Shown piece after piece: positions 28,301 through 36,582 of a stretch of DNA of 55,990 bases. The position numbers and the translations under genes were made by a program. This stretch comes from an uncultured Prevotellaceae bacterium (lineage in GTDB: Bacteria > Bacteroidota > Bacteroidia > Bacteroidales > Bacteroidaceae). The DNA lies in assembly GCA_946405805.1 (NCBI GenBank), contig CAMJIL010000012.1, forward strand, positions 1-55,990, given 5' to 3'. The stretch's first letter is position 1. Every line of letters starts with the position of its first letter. The notes below the pieces were generated by a model. That model saw only the letters and a program-made list of their open reading frames with translations, was not told the DNA's origin and made no database searches.

Positions 28301-29908
28301 AAGGTTGACGAAAATAAGATTATGGTCTTCAACAAGGCAGACTCTGCTGTGAAGATGAAGGTTTCTGTACTTGCTCTCGAACCTCTCGATGATAAGGGTT
28401 GGTATAAGGCTCTACAGTATGTTTCACGCTTTGCTATGATGGTACGGAATGTCAGTGCTTCATACAAGAATCAATATTCTCTCACCCTGCCAGGCTTCAT
28501 GAATAATGTTGGTGATGTCTTTGGTCAGAAGAATGTTGCTGATGCTATGTCACCAGGTCTCGACTTTGCCTTTGGTTTCATTGGTGATGACTATATCGAG
28601 AAAGCACGCAGTAGAGGATGGCTTCTCAACTCACAGAGTGAATACGCTAGCCCTGCAACAATAAGCAAAACAGAAGACCTTCAGATAAAGTTCACCCTTG
28701 AGCCATTCAAGAACTTTAAGATAGACATGAATATGGCACACACCCATACCCGTTCAAAGTCTATACAATATATGTATGATGGCAACCCTACCACACACAG
28801 TGGTTCTTTCTCTATGACAACCATTTCTATCTCTTCAGCACTCGCTGGCATGGGAGATGCTAATAACGGTTTCCATTCTTCTGCCTTCGAGAAATTCTGT
28901 GGTTCTCTTGAAGGATATCGCCAGCGTGTTCAGGCACAATATGAGAATACTGTATATCCAGCAGGAACAACATATGCCGGAACAAAATTCAATGCAGACA
29001 AGACTCCTGTAGAACTTTATTCTGCGGATGTTATGGTACCGGCATTCCTTAATGCTTATACTGGATATAAGAGCCTTAAGCTATTCCCAACTATTGCTCG
29101 CATGCTTCCTAACTGGTCAATGAAATATAGTGGACTCAGCAATCTCCCTTGGATTAGGGATCACTTCAAAAGTGTCAATATCAATCATGGATACAAGAGC
29201 ATCTATGCTGTTGGCGCATATAGTTCTTATTCTACCTATAAGTCATTCATGGGCGACAACATCGGATTTATCAACAGTACCACAACTGGTAATCCTGTTC
29301 CTAATTCAATGTTCAACATTTCAACTGTCAGCATCAATGAGGCATTCTCTCCATTGTTAGGATTAGATTTCACGTTACCTAACAACCTCACCTTCAAGGC
29401 TGAGTATCGCACCACTCGTGTGATGACACTTTCTATGACCTCTGTACAGCTCAACGAAACCCTTTCTAAAGACTGGGTATTTGGTGTGGGATATAAGATT
29501 GCCGATTTCCGCTTCATTCGCAGTAAGGCAAAGGCGTTGGCAGCCAAGAATAGCAGGAATAATCGTGGCGATGGCGATGATGACAATAATAGCAGATCTA
29601 ACACCAAGAAATCATCTACTCAAAACAATAAGAGTAAAGGCTTTGCTCACGACCTGAACCTGCGTCTCGATGTCTCTTGGCGTAAGCAAGCTGCTATCAC
29701 ACGAGATATTGCAACAGTATCGTCACAGGCAACATCTGGCAACAATGCCTTTAAACTTGCCTTCACTGCTGACTACAGTCTCTCTCGACTGCTGACAATG
29801 AGTTTCTATTATGACAGACAAAGCAATACCCCATTGCTGTCTTCATCATCATATCCAACAGTAACACAAGATTTCGGATTATCAATGAAATTCTCATTAA
29901 CCAGATAA
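22316..29908 (+). CDS. sprA: SprA, type IX secretion outer-membrane translocon
   Basis: 2530 residues, starting with GTG (overlap GTGA with the ruvA stop). A hydrophobic signal segment is at residues 1-21. The sequence is rich in beta strands ending in aromatic residues, as expected for the 36-strand SprA/Sov barrel, and matches SprA in the N-terminal region ([25 protein letters not shown]) and the '[14 protein letters not shown]' segment. A Lys-rich low-complexity insert lies near residues 1900-1960, and a second Asn/Ser/Lys tract near 2425-2445. It exports proteins carrying C-terminal sorting domains. No other por/gld genes are in the window. Confidence 0.93.
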   Translation: MKKLTLILMLMLVIAGSAMTYSRIMPDDEPENDDKKKTEEVTPRWKVQKTTPVTYDDMQTKSADLQDPENLKQEIVYNDTLERYVIGKKIGNTWVATPIMMDQQEFTKWTEKHLFSDYFRQKNAEIFEKKGKEKFDFTDMHFDLGPAEKIFGPGGIRIKTQGTAEIKLGATLKNIDNPSLPIRNRKTTTIDFDEKINVNVTGSIGDKMRMNLNYNTDATFDYDAQNLKLKYEGKEDEIIKLVEAGNVSFPSNSSLIQGAQSLFGIRTDMQFGKLKLQTVVSQKKSTSSSVSTKGGTQTTPFELNVANYEENRHFFMGMYFRENYDRWMATLPNVITGITINRVEVWVTNKTGSSSNTRDIIAFADLGESASATNPNRGRVVGTSTNPQNAASGLYTQLNSQYVEARNVSMTSEVLANSGLNYEKIEKARLLSSSEYTVNKAMGYISLKTQLQTDQVLAIAYEYTYNGMTYQVGEFSSDNTDVSSAIFVKSLKNSNNTPSQPNWSLMMRNVYYLASSVQKEKFKLDIKYQSDSIGVYVNYIPEPAVKSTPLIKLLGADRLDANNRVKSNGIFDFVEGYTVSNGRVFLPKTEPFGTALASELMAKGAFKDKYIYQELYDTTKTAAKAMAEKNRYKLVGQYKGSSANVISLGAYNVPQGSVVVTAGGVTLTEGSDYSVDYSAGEVTILNQSIIDAGTSVNVSLESDTDYGMQRKSMFGINWEYDFSKDLQLSGTFQHLSEQSLTTKVTTGSEPMSNTLVGFNINWKKESQWLTNMLDKIPLLHVKQPSQIQFNAEFAKLFSKISSGTQDNASYIDDFESSTNNIDIATPAAWTLSSVPTRSKDLAWNGLSLNKGTLESGKHRARLAWYYVDPLFTRRSSTLTPAHIKNDLEQLSNHYVREVYVSELYPNRSQSTYSGATTTLNILNLAYYPKERGPYNFNTNLDENGRFKDEDKNYTWGGMMRKLDQNNFEESNIEYIEFWMMDPFIYHSKDGTSAQHTGRLHFNLGDLSEDILLDGKKFYESGLPVTTSSSTRIDTTAWGKIPVENTVTYAFATTSGSRALQDLGFNGLNDTEEAAWPGYTDFLNRVSTMNEDARTAIQKDPAGDDYHYFRGSDWDDMKASILDRYKFINNPQGNSPDSENRTESYDTSYKTTPDVEDINQDYTLNESENYYDYVMEIDPSKMSVEAGNYIVDTRDASVGLRNGNRETVRWYQVRIPINSGTRIGSISDFSSVRFMRVYMEGFEEETILRLADFSLVRGDWRIYDQQLSGAATKGSEKFSASVVGIEANNEKKPVNYVLPPGISRVVDPSQPQLTENNEQAMRFDVSQLGHNGAVAVYKNTNYDMRYYKKLQMFAHANALEVNTTNLQNNQLALFVRLGSDYNNNYYEYEIPLKLTPPGKYNGYVGADCAAVWPKENMLDIDFKKLTQLKKARNLLKAQGKITLNQLYSEYDSDNQANKISVKGNPSLGNVSTMMIGVRNLSSETKDGEIWVNELRLLEPESEGGWAAAANLNVQLSDLGSVQASGKYVSDGFGGLEQKVTERTQDKYSTYSVTTSLELGKFFPEKAKVTIPFYYSYTKERSAPKFNPLDTDMLLEDALESAADKHEKDSIESIAVARTVSKNLSLSGVRFGISTKRHPMPYDPANFSFSYSHSSKHSDGQTLVYDNEDNWRGAINYSWVPVYKPLEPFKKWKTKSKYAEILKKWAFNYLPQNISANTEMTRSYTETLERDLENLENVNDSLVTYSSQFLWNRDLSIRWDLTKNLHLSFQSATRAEIEEPKNIRQINKDLAPDDYAVWKDSVWQSIKHMGSPLDYNQNFNASYKLPLNMMPIFDWLNADGTYSATYHWARGSADEYGEIKYGHTITSNRTININSSMAMEKLYNHIPFLKKVNDKFNKSGNNSNTSKKTKTTKKKSKTELAAEGEELSPEDAKKKIAGPTDEEKKEKLLAQQKKNTFSKLITIPADTTITLTHGKKTKRIIVSAKDEDGKTIPIKFKKVDENKIMVFNKADSAVKMKVSVLALEPLDDKGWYKALQYVSRFAMMVRNVSASYKNQYSLTLPGFMNNVGDVFGQKNVADAMSPGLDFAFGFIGDDYIEKARSRGWLLNSQSEYASPATISKTEDLQIKFTLEPFKNFKIDMNMAHTHTRSKSIQYMYDGNPTTHSGSFSMTTISISSALAGMGDANNGFHSSAFEKFCGSLEGYRQRVQAQYENTVYPAGTTYAGTKFNADKTPVELYSADVMVPAFLNAYTGYKSLKLFPTIARMLPNWSMKYSGLSNLPWIRDHFKSVNINHGYKSIYAVGAYSSYSTYKSFMGDNIGFINSTTTGNPVPNSMFNISTVSINEAFSPLLGLDFTLPNNLTFKAEYRTTRVMTLSMTSVQLNETLSKDWVFGVGYKIADFRFIRSKAKALAAKNSRNNRGDGDDDNNSRSNTKKSSTQNNKSKGFAHDLNLRLDVSWRKQAAITRDIATVSSQATSGNNAFKLAFTADYSLSRLLTMSFYYDRQSNTPLLSSSSYPTVTQDFGLSMKFSLTR

Positions 29909-29909
29909 T

Positions 29910-31496
29910 ATGATATACAAGTACGATTTTCTAATCATCGGTTCCGGCGTCGCCGGCATGAGCTATGCCCTGAAGGTGGCAAGAGCCCACAAAGGACGCA
30001 TCTGTCTCATTTGCAAGACAACCTTAGATGAAGCAAATACTGCACGCGCACAAGGGGGCATTGCTTCAGTTACTGATATCATAAAGGACAACTTCGAAAA
30101 GCACATCGATGACACCATGATAGCAGGCGATTTTATCTCCGACAGAGCTGCTGTAGAACAGGTGGTTCGTATGGGACCATCACAGATAAAGGAACTCGTT
30201 TCATGGGGTGTAAACTTCGATAGGAATGAAGAAGGAGAATTCGACCTCCATAGAGAAGGTGGCCATTCTGAATTCCGCATTCTCCACCACGCTGATGATA
30301 CAGGCTTTGAGATACAGCGAGGTCTGATGGAGGCAGTACGCAGAAATCCCGATATCGAGATAAAAGAGAATCACTTTGCTGTTGAGATTATCACGCAGCA
30401 TCATCTTGGTGTTGAGGTAACTCGTCGCACCCCTGATATTGAATGCTTTGGTGCCTATGTCCTCAATCCTGAAACCCAGAAGGTGGACACCTATCTGTCA
30501 AAGGTTACTGTGATGTGTACTGGTGGCTGTGGTGCTGTATATCAAACTACCACCAATCCAGTCATTGCAACTGGTGATGGTGAGGCAATGGTTTATCGTG
30601 CTAAGGGAACAGTGGCTGATATGGAATTTGTGCAGTTCCACCCTACCTCACTCTACAACCCTTCTGAGACACATCCTGCATACCTCATCACAGAAGCTAT
30701 GCGTGGTTATGGTGGCATACTGAAGCTGCCTACTGGCGAAACATTCATGGAGAAGTATGACGAACGTCTCTCTCTCGCGCCACGCGATATCGTAGCGCGC
30801 GCTATAGATAAGGAGATGAAGATTCATGGTATAGATCATGTGTGTCTTGATGTCACCCATAAAGACCCTGAAGAGACAAAGCACCACTTCCCAAATATCT
30901 ACCAGAAATGTCTCTCTATCGGCATTGATATCACCAAGGAATATATCCCTGTCCGCCCTGCAGCACACTATATGTGTGGAGGCATCAAGGTTGATTTGAA
31001 TGGATGCTCTTCCATCAAACGTCTTTATGCACTTGGAGAATGTTCTTGTACAGGTCTGCATGGGGGCAATCGTCTTGCTTCCAATTCTCTCATCGAGGCT
31101 GTGGTATATGCAGAGACAGCTTCTCGCCATTCTCTTGAGCACATCGACGAATATGAGTTCAACACCCTTGTGCCTGAATGGAATGATGAGGGTACTCTTT
31201 CTAATGAGGAGAAGGTGCTCATTACCCAAAGTGTTAATGAGGTAGGCGCTATCATGGCCCACTATGTCGGCATTGTTCGTTCCGATCTTCGTCTGAAACG
31301 TGCCTGGGTGCGTCTTGATACCTTGTATGAAGAGACTGAAGCCCTCTTCAAGCGTGTTTATGCAAGCAGAGATATCTGCGAACTGCGAAACATGATAAAT
31401 GTGGGATATCTCATCACTCGCTGGGCTATAGAACGCAAAGAATGCAGAGGTCTGCATTTCACTACCGACTATCCTCACCACGCTTATGATAAGTAG
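29910..31496 (+). CDS. nadB: L-aspartate oxidase
   Basis: 528 residues. FAD-binding motif GSGVAGMSYALKVA at 11-24, the second flavin contact ARAQGGIASV near 46-55, and catalytic-region motifs HREGGHSEFRILHHADDTG and GLHGGNRLASNSLIE. It oxidises L-aspartate to iminoaspartate, first step of NAD synthesis; nadA and nadC are not in the window. One base separates it from the sprA stop, and the next gene's ATG lies within its last codons. Confidence 0.94.
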   Translation: MIYKYDFLIIGSGVAGMSYALKVARAHKGRICLICKTTLDEANTARAQGGIASVTDIIKDNFEKHIDDTMIAGDFISDRAAVEQVVRMGPSQIKELVSWGVNFDRNEEGEFDLHREGGHSEFRILHHADDTGFEIQRGLMEAVRRNPDIEIKENHFAVEIITQHHLGVEVTRRTPDIECFGAYVLNPETQKVDTYLSKVTVMCTGGCGAVYQTTTNPVIATGDGEAMVYRAKGTVADMEFVQFHPTSLYNPSETHPAYLITEAMRGYGGILKLPTGETFMEKYDERLSLAPRDIVARAIDKEMKIHGIDHVCLDVTHKDPEETKHHFPNIYQKCLSIGIDITKEYIPVRPAAHYMCGGIKVDLNGCSSIKRLYALGECSCTGLHGGNRLASNSLIEAVVYAETASRHSLEHIDEYEFNTLVPEWNDEGTLSNEEKVLITQSVNEVGAIMAHYVGIVRSDLRLKRAWVRLDTLYEETEALFKRVYASRDICELRNMINVGYLITRWAIERKECRGLHFTTDYPHHAYDK

Positions 31497-32688
31497 TCTG
31501 TTAGTAAGCCTTACCCTCGCCCTCGACTCTCTGTTGGCAGCATCGTCTGTTGCTAATACTTCCAGTGTGGGCATCATGGTTTACGACCTCGATATCGACT
31601 CTTGTCTTTATGAGAAGAATGCTCGGCAGACTATGCGACCTGCTTCCACACAGAAATTGATAACAGGCATTACAGCCCTCAACGAACTGGGTGACTATTA
31701 CCAATACACCACTTCTGTCAGCTACACAGGAACAATTGACACCTCTTATGTCTTCTGTCTTGAAGACTCCACCCATCAGTTGCGTCGTGGCAGCCTGCAA
31801 GGTAATCTCTATATCACTGGTGTCATGGACCCAAAACTCGATTCCGAAGACCTTGATATCTTAGCTGATGAGATATACAAGATGGGTATCGACACCATCA
31901 CAGGTAACCTCTGTGGTGATGCCACCTTTATGGATGATAATAAGTATGGTCAGGGATGGTGTTGGGATGATGATAATCCGGAACTCTGTTCTCTGCTTTT
32001 TGGACGCAAGGAAGGACTGCTGCAGAATTTTGCTAAGGCACTTCGAAAGGCAGACATAGTGATTCTTGGAAATGTCTTTGAGTGGTCATGTCCAGAGTCA
32101 GCCCAATGGCTCACCTCTTGCACCCATTCCCTTCCAGAGATTCTTGAGAAGGTGATGAAGAACAGCAACAACACCTATGCTGAAACCCTGCTCTATCATC
32201 TTGGTGCTACCAAAGGCAAACCTTCTACAGCCAAGAAAGGCATCGCTGTAGAAGAAGCATTGCTGAAGACTATTTACAGCCAACTGTCAACAGACTCCAA
32301 CTCCTCCCCTCGGGGAGGTCGGGAGGGGGCTCCCTCCCATCGTTTTGCTGATGGTTCTGGACTGTCGCTCTATAACTACCTCTCTCCAGAGATAGAAGTG
32401 GCATTCTTGCGTTATGCCTACACGCATGAGAATATCTATACCCGTTTGCGTGAAGCTTTACCCATAGCAGGTGTTGATGGCACGCTCGAAAAGCGCATGA
32501 AGAATACTGAGGCAGAGAATAATGTACGAGCAAAGACAGGCACCCTGACAGGAGTCATAAGCCTTGCAGGATATTGTACTACAAAAGATGGTCACAACCT
32601 CGCCTTTTCTATCATCATCAATGGATGCCTCAATGCAGACAAAGCCAGAGACTTGCAAGACAAGATTTGCAATATGCTTTGCAAATAA
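31486..32688 (+). CDS. dacB: D-Ala-D-Ala carboxypeptidase/endopeptidase (PBP4 type) with repeat insertion
   Basis: 400 residues. A weak signal peptide (residues 1-24) precedes the penicillin-binding fold with SxxK as STQK at 54-57, SxN as SNN near 225, and KTG near 348. It cleaves peptidoglycan peptides in the periplasm. Between the SxN region and the HRFADGSGLS motif lies an insertion (about residues 266-284, including SSPRGGREGAPS) encoded by a GC-rich palindromic repeat preceded by heptad-like DNA. At 400 residues it is shorter than E. coli DacB (about 475). The start overlaps nadB by 11 bp. Confidence 0.9.
   Translation: MISSLLVSLTLALDSLLAASSVANTSSVGIMVYDLDIDSCLYEKNARQTMRPASTQKLITGITALNELGDYYQYTTSVSYTGTIDTSYVFCLEDSTHQLRRGSLQGNLYITGVMDPKLDSEDLDILADEIYKMGIDTITGNLCGDATFMDDNKYGQGWCWDDDNPELCSLLFGRKEGLLQNFAKALRKADIVILGNVFEWSCPESAQWLTSCTHSLPEILEKVMKNSNNTYAETLLYHLGATKGKPSTAKKGIAVEEALLKTIYSQLSTDSNSSPRGGREGAPSHRFADGSGLSLYNYLSPEIEVAFLRYAYTHENIYTRLREALPIAGVDGTLEKRMKNTEAENNVRAKTGTLTGVISLAGYCTTKDGHNLAFSIIINGCLNADKARDLQDKICNMLCK
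32301..32338 (+). repeat. GC-rich palindromic element inside dacB
   Basis: CTCCTCCCCTCGGGGAGG, then TCGGGAGGG, then GGCTCCCTCCC. The 15-mer GGGAGGTCGGGAGGG recurs exactly at 32836-32850. It is preceded by two heptad-like units (CAACTGT, CAACAGA), the same array-plus-palindrome order as in the gap downstream. Confidence 0.85.
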
Positions 32689-32818
32689 GAGGTAAGAGGT
32701 AAGAAGTAAGAGGTAAGAGGTAAGACCTTAGACCTTAGACCTTTGACCTTTGACCTTAGACCTCGGCAACGCCGAGCGGACCTTTAACCGTTAACCTTTA
32801 ACCGTTAACCTTTAACCA
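32686..32818. repeat. Opposed heptanucleotide arrays between convergent genes
   Basis: From the dacB side (plus strand): six units TAAGAGG/TAAGAAG/TAAGACC beginning with the dacB stop codon. From the other side (minus strand): TAAAGGT/TAACGGT alternating five times (32780-32818), and further on TAAGGTC/AAAGGTC five units (32724-32760). A perfect hairpin CTCGGC-AAC-GCCGAG (32762-32776) lies between the two minus-strand arrays. Confidence 0.9.
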
Positions 32819-32819
32819 T

Positions 32820-32852
32820 AGCCCCCTCCCTTTAAGGGAGGTCGGGAGGGTC
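32820..32852. repeat. GC-rich palindromic element next to the glycosidase-like gene
   Basis: CCCCCTCCC-TTTAA-GGGAGG followed by TCGGGAGGG. It shares an exact 15-mer with the element inside dacB and ends at the stop codon of the glycosidase-like gene. The hairpin could help end transcription from both sides. Confidence 0.8.
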
Positions 32853-34991
32853 CTACGGCATTTTCTTCAGCCCTTCCCAGCGGACATTCCATCTTCCGTC
32901 TTTTGGAAAGCCTGGATTTATCTCTGTGCAACCATCCCATCCGGCACACATCATAGCTACAGCTGTCAGCAGTCCACCGTTACCTGGTAGGTAACATCTT
33001 AATCTGCCATCCTGATAGTTATGACCATTCTTCAGGTATGTATTGGTGCGTTTGTCCATCAAAAGAGCATCGACAGCTTTTGAAGGTTCTCCAAGACGTG
33101 CAGCATTCATCGCCACCATAGGATAATCCCATCCCCACGTCTTGTCCCAGTTCCAACCCTTCCATATCCAGTCGCTGGTCTGCTTCATTATTTTATCATC
33201 CACCAATCTGCTCTTTGGCAGTATGCCGACAGCGCCCAATACTGCAGGATGGTCGCTGATGAGAGCCAAGGTGCTATAGGTATCAGGAGCCGATTCTGCT
33301 GCAAGATACAATTTCTTACCATCTTCTGTTGTTCCTGCGGCAAGTGGTGACAGATTATCAATCACTTCGTCCCACTTTGTCTTTCTGCCCAAACCTCTTC
33401 TTGCTCTCCATTGCTTTGCAGTATTCAGCCCATAATACCAATACGCCAGTTCGAATGGAGGGTTATATGTCACAGACGCCTTCAGAGTCTCTTGTGCCGG
33501 TATGATACCTTTTAATATATAGCGATTCTTCACCTCGTCGTATGTCGCCATATCAGCCATGAATTCTGCCGTCTCGTCGATGAGTCTTCCATATTTCACA
33601 AGCATATCCTCCTTTTCCTCAGAAGACAGGTTTCTATATACCAGTTCTGCAAGATATATCAGGTGTGGCTGTTGCCAAATCAGGTAGCTGCCCACCTTCG
33701 ATGGCGCTTCTTCTCCGCTGGGGTCTGTCATCTTCATCCATCTGACACCCTTAAAGCCCTGTCGCATAGCGATTTCTAAAGCCTTTGGCTCAGCACTGAT
33801 ATACCATCTCAAGGTGCGCTCCAACATCTTTTCGTGGCCCCACAGAGGCAGCCAAGACTGATGCCACCATATCATCTCCATGTGGAATTTTCCAAACCAT
33901 GAATTATATGTCAATCCTGTCTCCTGAGGTGGAGTATTTCCGCAACATTGTATAGCAAGCAGATACTGACTCAGCACCACTCTGCGCTCCAGTTCTTTTG
34001 CTCTCTTGTCCTTACATTGTGAGAAATCCACTGCCGCCCCTTCATTCCAGAATTTTTGCCAGTATTTAGCAGTTTTTGCAGCAACAGACGAAAATGTCTC
34101 ACTTTTCGCATTATTCTGTTCATTCAGGAACTCGCAGGAATAAGTCAGTTGTTTACCATCAGCAGTCAACACCCAGTAGTTCTTTTCTTTCTCCTTCAGC
34201 TCTGCATTCTCCACCCATCTGATAGAGACGAAGTATGTAGTCTTATCGAGGGATCTCTTCAGCACGGCATGTCCATGAGCAATGTTTACCAATTCTGTCT
34301 GGTGTTTGTCATTCTGCATCCAGTCGCAGGCATCGTCGCTATGCTTTCCTGTGGGGTAAGGGAAGCGCAGATTTATGGCAGCTTTACCCTTGTCCGCTAT
34401 CACCTTTCCTGCCACCATATCCCTTTCTGGGTGGCACACTGTTTTTACAGTATATTTAGTACCCTTCGCCTTAAAGTCAGCAGCTATCATGCCATTCCAC
34501 ATATCCAGCTTCTGCCTGGCATCCTTTATGTCATGAGGAGTAAGGCCCTCTATCTCCAGTCCTATGCATCCTAAATGCATTCTGTGGGGATTGCTTCGAT
34601 ACCAGTTAGCAGCATCGCGAGCCCTACCCTGTTCTTTAAATTCCGTAGCATACAGTTCCCTGTGTCCGTGTCCGAAGTCCTCCATTTTGTACGACTCCTC
34701 TATTCTCAGGTTCTGTGGATTGTCAAAGCTATGCCATCCCCATTCGCTCTGTGTTCCGAGGGGCACACCATTATGATAATATTCTGGGAAAGTCTGCAAT
34801 CCTGTCACATCCGTCGTAAAGGCAAAATGACCGTTTCCGACGCTCAGCGATGCCAAGGTATCAACACCTGTCACAAGAGGGTTATTACGTTCCACCAAAG
34901 CCCTCCTGTCTATCGGAGCCAGCTTTGCACCCTGCACACCAAGTGTGGTAAATAATGCTATATAAAATAAAAGTCTTCTTAAAGTATTCAT
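32853..34991 (-). CDS. Secreted glycosidase-like protein, probable six-hairpin fold
   Basis: 712 residues with a signal peptide (RLLFYIALFTTLGVQGA). The N-terminal 300 residues look like a beta-sandwich (VGNGHFAFTTDVTGLQTFPEYY), and the rest is helical with Trp-rich motifs (FHMEMIWWHQSWLPLWGHEKMLERTLRWY, WIWKGWNWDKTWGWDYPM), the layout of (alpha/alpha)6 glycosidases such as GH65, GH95 and relatives. Exact family and substrate cannot be set from reading alone. No SusC/SusD pair or other sugar-degrading gene is nearby, so it is not in a classical polysaccharide utilisation locus. Confidence 0.65.
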   Translation of the reverse strand: MNTLRRLLFYIALFTTLGVQGAKLAPIDRRALVERNNPLVTGVDTLASLSVGNGHFAFTTDVTGLQTFPEYYHNGVPLGTQSEWGWHSFDNPQNLRIEESYKMEDFGHGHRELYATEFKEQGRARDAANWYRSNPHRMHLGCIGLEIEGLTPHDIKDARQKLDMWNGMIAADFKAKGTKYTVKTVCHPERDMVAGKVIADKGKAAINLRFPYPTGKHSDDACDWMQNDKHQTELVNIAHGHAVLKRSLDKTTYFVSIRWVENAELKEKEKNYWVLTADGKQLTYSCEFLNEQNNAKSETFSSVAAKTAKYWQKFWNEGAAVDFSQCKDKRAKELERRVVLSQYLLAIQCCGNTPPQETGLTYNSWFGKFHMEMIWWHQSWLPLWGHEKMLERTLRWYISAEPKALEIAMRQGFKGVRWMKMTDPSGEEAPSKVGSYLIWQQPHLIYLAELVYRNLSSEEKEDMLVKYGRLIDETAEFMADMATYDEVKNRYILKGIIPAQETLKASVTYNPPFELAYWYYGLNTAKQWRARRGLGRKTKWDEVIDNLSPLAAGTTEDGKKLYLAAESAPDTYSTLALISDHPAVLGAVGILPKSRLVDDKIMKQTSDWIWKGWNWDKTWGWDYPMVAMNAARLGEPSKAVDALLMDKRTNTYLKNGHNYQDGRLRCYLPGNGGLLTAVAMMCAGWDGCTEINPGFPKDGRWNVRWEGLKKMP

Positions 34992-34996
34992 TGTTA

Positions 34997-36370
34997 CTAC
35001 TCATTTATAATCTTCAGGAGTTTCACAGCATCAACATATTGAGCTATGCCCAAAGCTACTTGTTTTGCATCCTGCATAGCATGTACCACTGTTGCCTGTC
35101 TGCCTACTACATCACCGCCGGCAAAGACGCCCTTCTTGGTGGTCATACCATAAGGTACATCACGCGTAATGAGGAAATTATGGTCATCATTCTCCAATCC
35201 TGATGTGGAACGTACTATCCTTGTGGCTGGTATCGCTCCAATAGCAAAGATGATATTATTTGCTGGCAATACCTGACGAACCGGTTCTTTGTCAGGCTCT
35301 TGCGTCTCAAGGACTATCTCTGTTATATCCATGTTGTCATCAACATGTATCTCGGATATGCTGCTCCACCACCTGAACTGCACTCCTTCCTTGACAGCAT
35401 CATCATATTCAGCACGCAGAGCCGACATCGTGTCTATACCTTTGTTATATATAACATCCACAGCAGAGCATCCTATTCTCAACGCTGATCGGGAAGCATC
35501 CATAGCAGTGTTTCCGCATCCTATGACAAACACTTTTGCACCTTCGTCAACAGGCAGTTCGTCACGATTCATAAATCCTTCGGAAATCAGTTCTACACGC
35601 CTCAGGAAATGGGTTGCAAGACGAATGCGTTTCAGGTCACTACACTTTACTGCCCCCTCGCCCTCAGAGATGCAACGGCCATTCTGCCAGATAGGTATTT
35701 CGAGCGACTTTGGCTTACTGAGTCCTGTTCCGATAAATATGGCATCAAAACCCTGTGCAAAGAGGCTTTCGACAGTGATATTCTCACCAACATGGGTATT
35801 GCGATGAATCACCACTCCCATCTTCTCTATGTAGCGTATCTCTCGAGCCACGACCTCCTTTGGCAGACGATACTCAGGAATGCCATAACGCAGAACACCA
35901 CCACACTGTGCCTCCATCTCGAATATCTCCACAGCAAAGCCCATACGCGAGAGGTCGCCAGCAACAGTGATTCCTGATGGCCCAGCTCCGATGACAGCTA
36001 TCTTTCCACGAGTCTTTTCTGCTATATCCTCATGAGTCAGTTCATTATCTGAATCAAAATCGGCAACAAAGCGTTCCAGCTTGCCGATATTCACAGGCTC
36101 GCCCTTCTTGCCCAGCACACAGTTTCCCTCACATTGCTTCTCATGGGCACACACTCTGCCACACACAGCAGGCAGGTTACTCTTGGCACGAATGATGCTG
36201 ATGGCATTACCCAGGTTACCCTTTTTCAGTTCATGAATCCAGTCTGGAATATCATTACTGATAGGACATCCCTTCTTACACTGTGGCACCTTACAATGCA
36301 GGCAACGTTGCGCCTCCTTGATGGCCTCCGCCATCGTATAACTCTCATTTATTTCTTCTTTAAACCTCAT
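34997..36370 (-). CDS. gltD: GltD-like NAD(P)H-dependent oxidoreductase (glutamate synthase small-subunit family)
   Basis: 457 residues from the ATG at 36370 (MRFKEEINESYTMAEAIKEAQRC). Longer in-frame starts add a translated heptad array (FNIQYSLFNFHYSLFN) and cross the promoter, so are rejected. The N-terminal cysteine cluster CLHCKVPQCKKGCP binds 4Fe-4S. Two dinucleotide folds follow: FAD (VIGAGPSGITVAGDLSRMG) and NAD(P)H (VIGCGNTAMDASRSALRIG). In glutamate synthase it passes electrons to GltB; no gltB is adjacent. Other partners of this family are known, so the role of this stand-alone copy is open. Confidence 0.85.
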   Translation of the reverse strand: MRFKEEINESYTMAEAIKEAQRCLHCKVPQCKKGCPISNDIPDWIHELKKGNLGNAISIIRAKSNLPAVCGRVCAHEKQCEGNCVLGKKGEPVNIGKLERFVADFDSDNELTHEDIAEKTRGKIAVIGAGPSGITVAGDLSRMGFAVEIFEMEAQCGGVLRYGIPEYRLPKEVVAREIRYIEKMGVVIHRNTHVGENITVESLFAQGFDAIFIGTGLSKPKSLEIPIWQNGRCISEGEGAVKCSDLKRIRLATHFLRRVELISEGFMNRDELPVDEGAKVFVIGCGNTAMDASRSALRIGCSAVDVIYNKGIDTMSALRAEYDDAVKEGVQFRWWSSISEIHVDDNMDITEIVLETQEPDKEPVRQVLPANNIIFAIGAIPATRIVRSTSGLENDDHNFLITRDVPYGMTTKKGVFAGGDVVGRQATVVHAMQDAKQVALGIAQYVDAVKLLKIINE

Positions 36371-36394
36371 ATTCCTAAAACTATTTTTCGAGTG

Positions 36395-36465
36395 CGAAGG
36401 TACGAAAAAAATATTGAATAATGAATAATGAAAATTAAATAATGAATATTGAATATTAAAAATTT
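36395..36465 (-). promoter_or_regulatory. gltD -7 box and adjoining heptanucleotide array
   Basis: TACCTTCG (36395-36402, minus strand) is one base off TAnnTTTG and lies 25 bp before the ATG. The -33 region is taken up by an A/T-rich array with 7-bp period (TGAATAA, TGAATAA, TGAAAAT, TAAATAA, TGAATAT, TGAATAT, TAAAAAT on the plus strand, 36411-36465). It is the one clear array between two gene starts instead of at a gene end. Confidence 0.6.
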
Positions 36466-36493
36466 CTTGAAAAATTAAAAATAAATGCATTTA

Positions 36494-36525
36494 TTTGTAT
36501 TATTCACAACATAATCGTATCTTTG
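36494..36525 (+). promoter_or_regulatory. Promoter of the aldo/keto reductase gene (TTTG-N20-TATCTTTG)
   Basis: TTTG at 36494-36497, 20 bp spacer, TATCTTTG at 36518-36525: full Bacteroidetes consensus. The start codon is 57 bp downstream. Confidence 0.8.
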
Positions 36526-36582
36526 CACACGAAAACTTGTGCGAAGTTGTCACAGAAATTAATTTATTTTGCTCGAATATCT

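Noticed and set aside
22666..29607. Minus-strand open frames of 60-123 codons inside sprA
   Set aside because: No start context, no conserved motif, and fully inside a well-recognised gene on the plus strand.
30648..31577. 309-codon minus-strand open frame opposite nadB and dacB
   Set aside because: It covers conserved NadB motifs in antisense, spans a gene border and shows no family features.
32853..34991. Polysaccharide utilisation locus
   Set aside because: No SusC/SusD pair, sensor regulator or second carbohydrate enzyme is adjacent.
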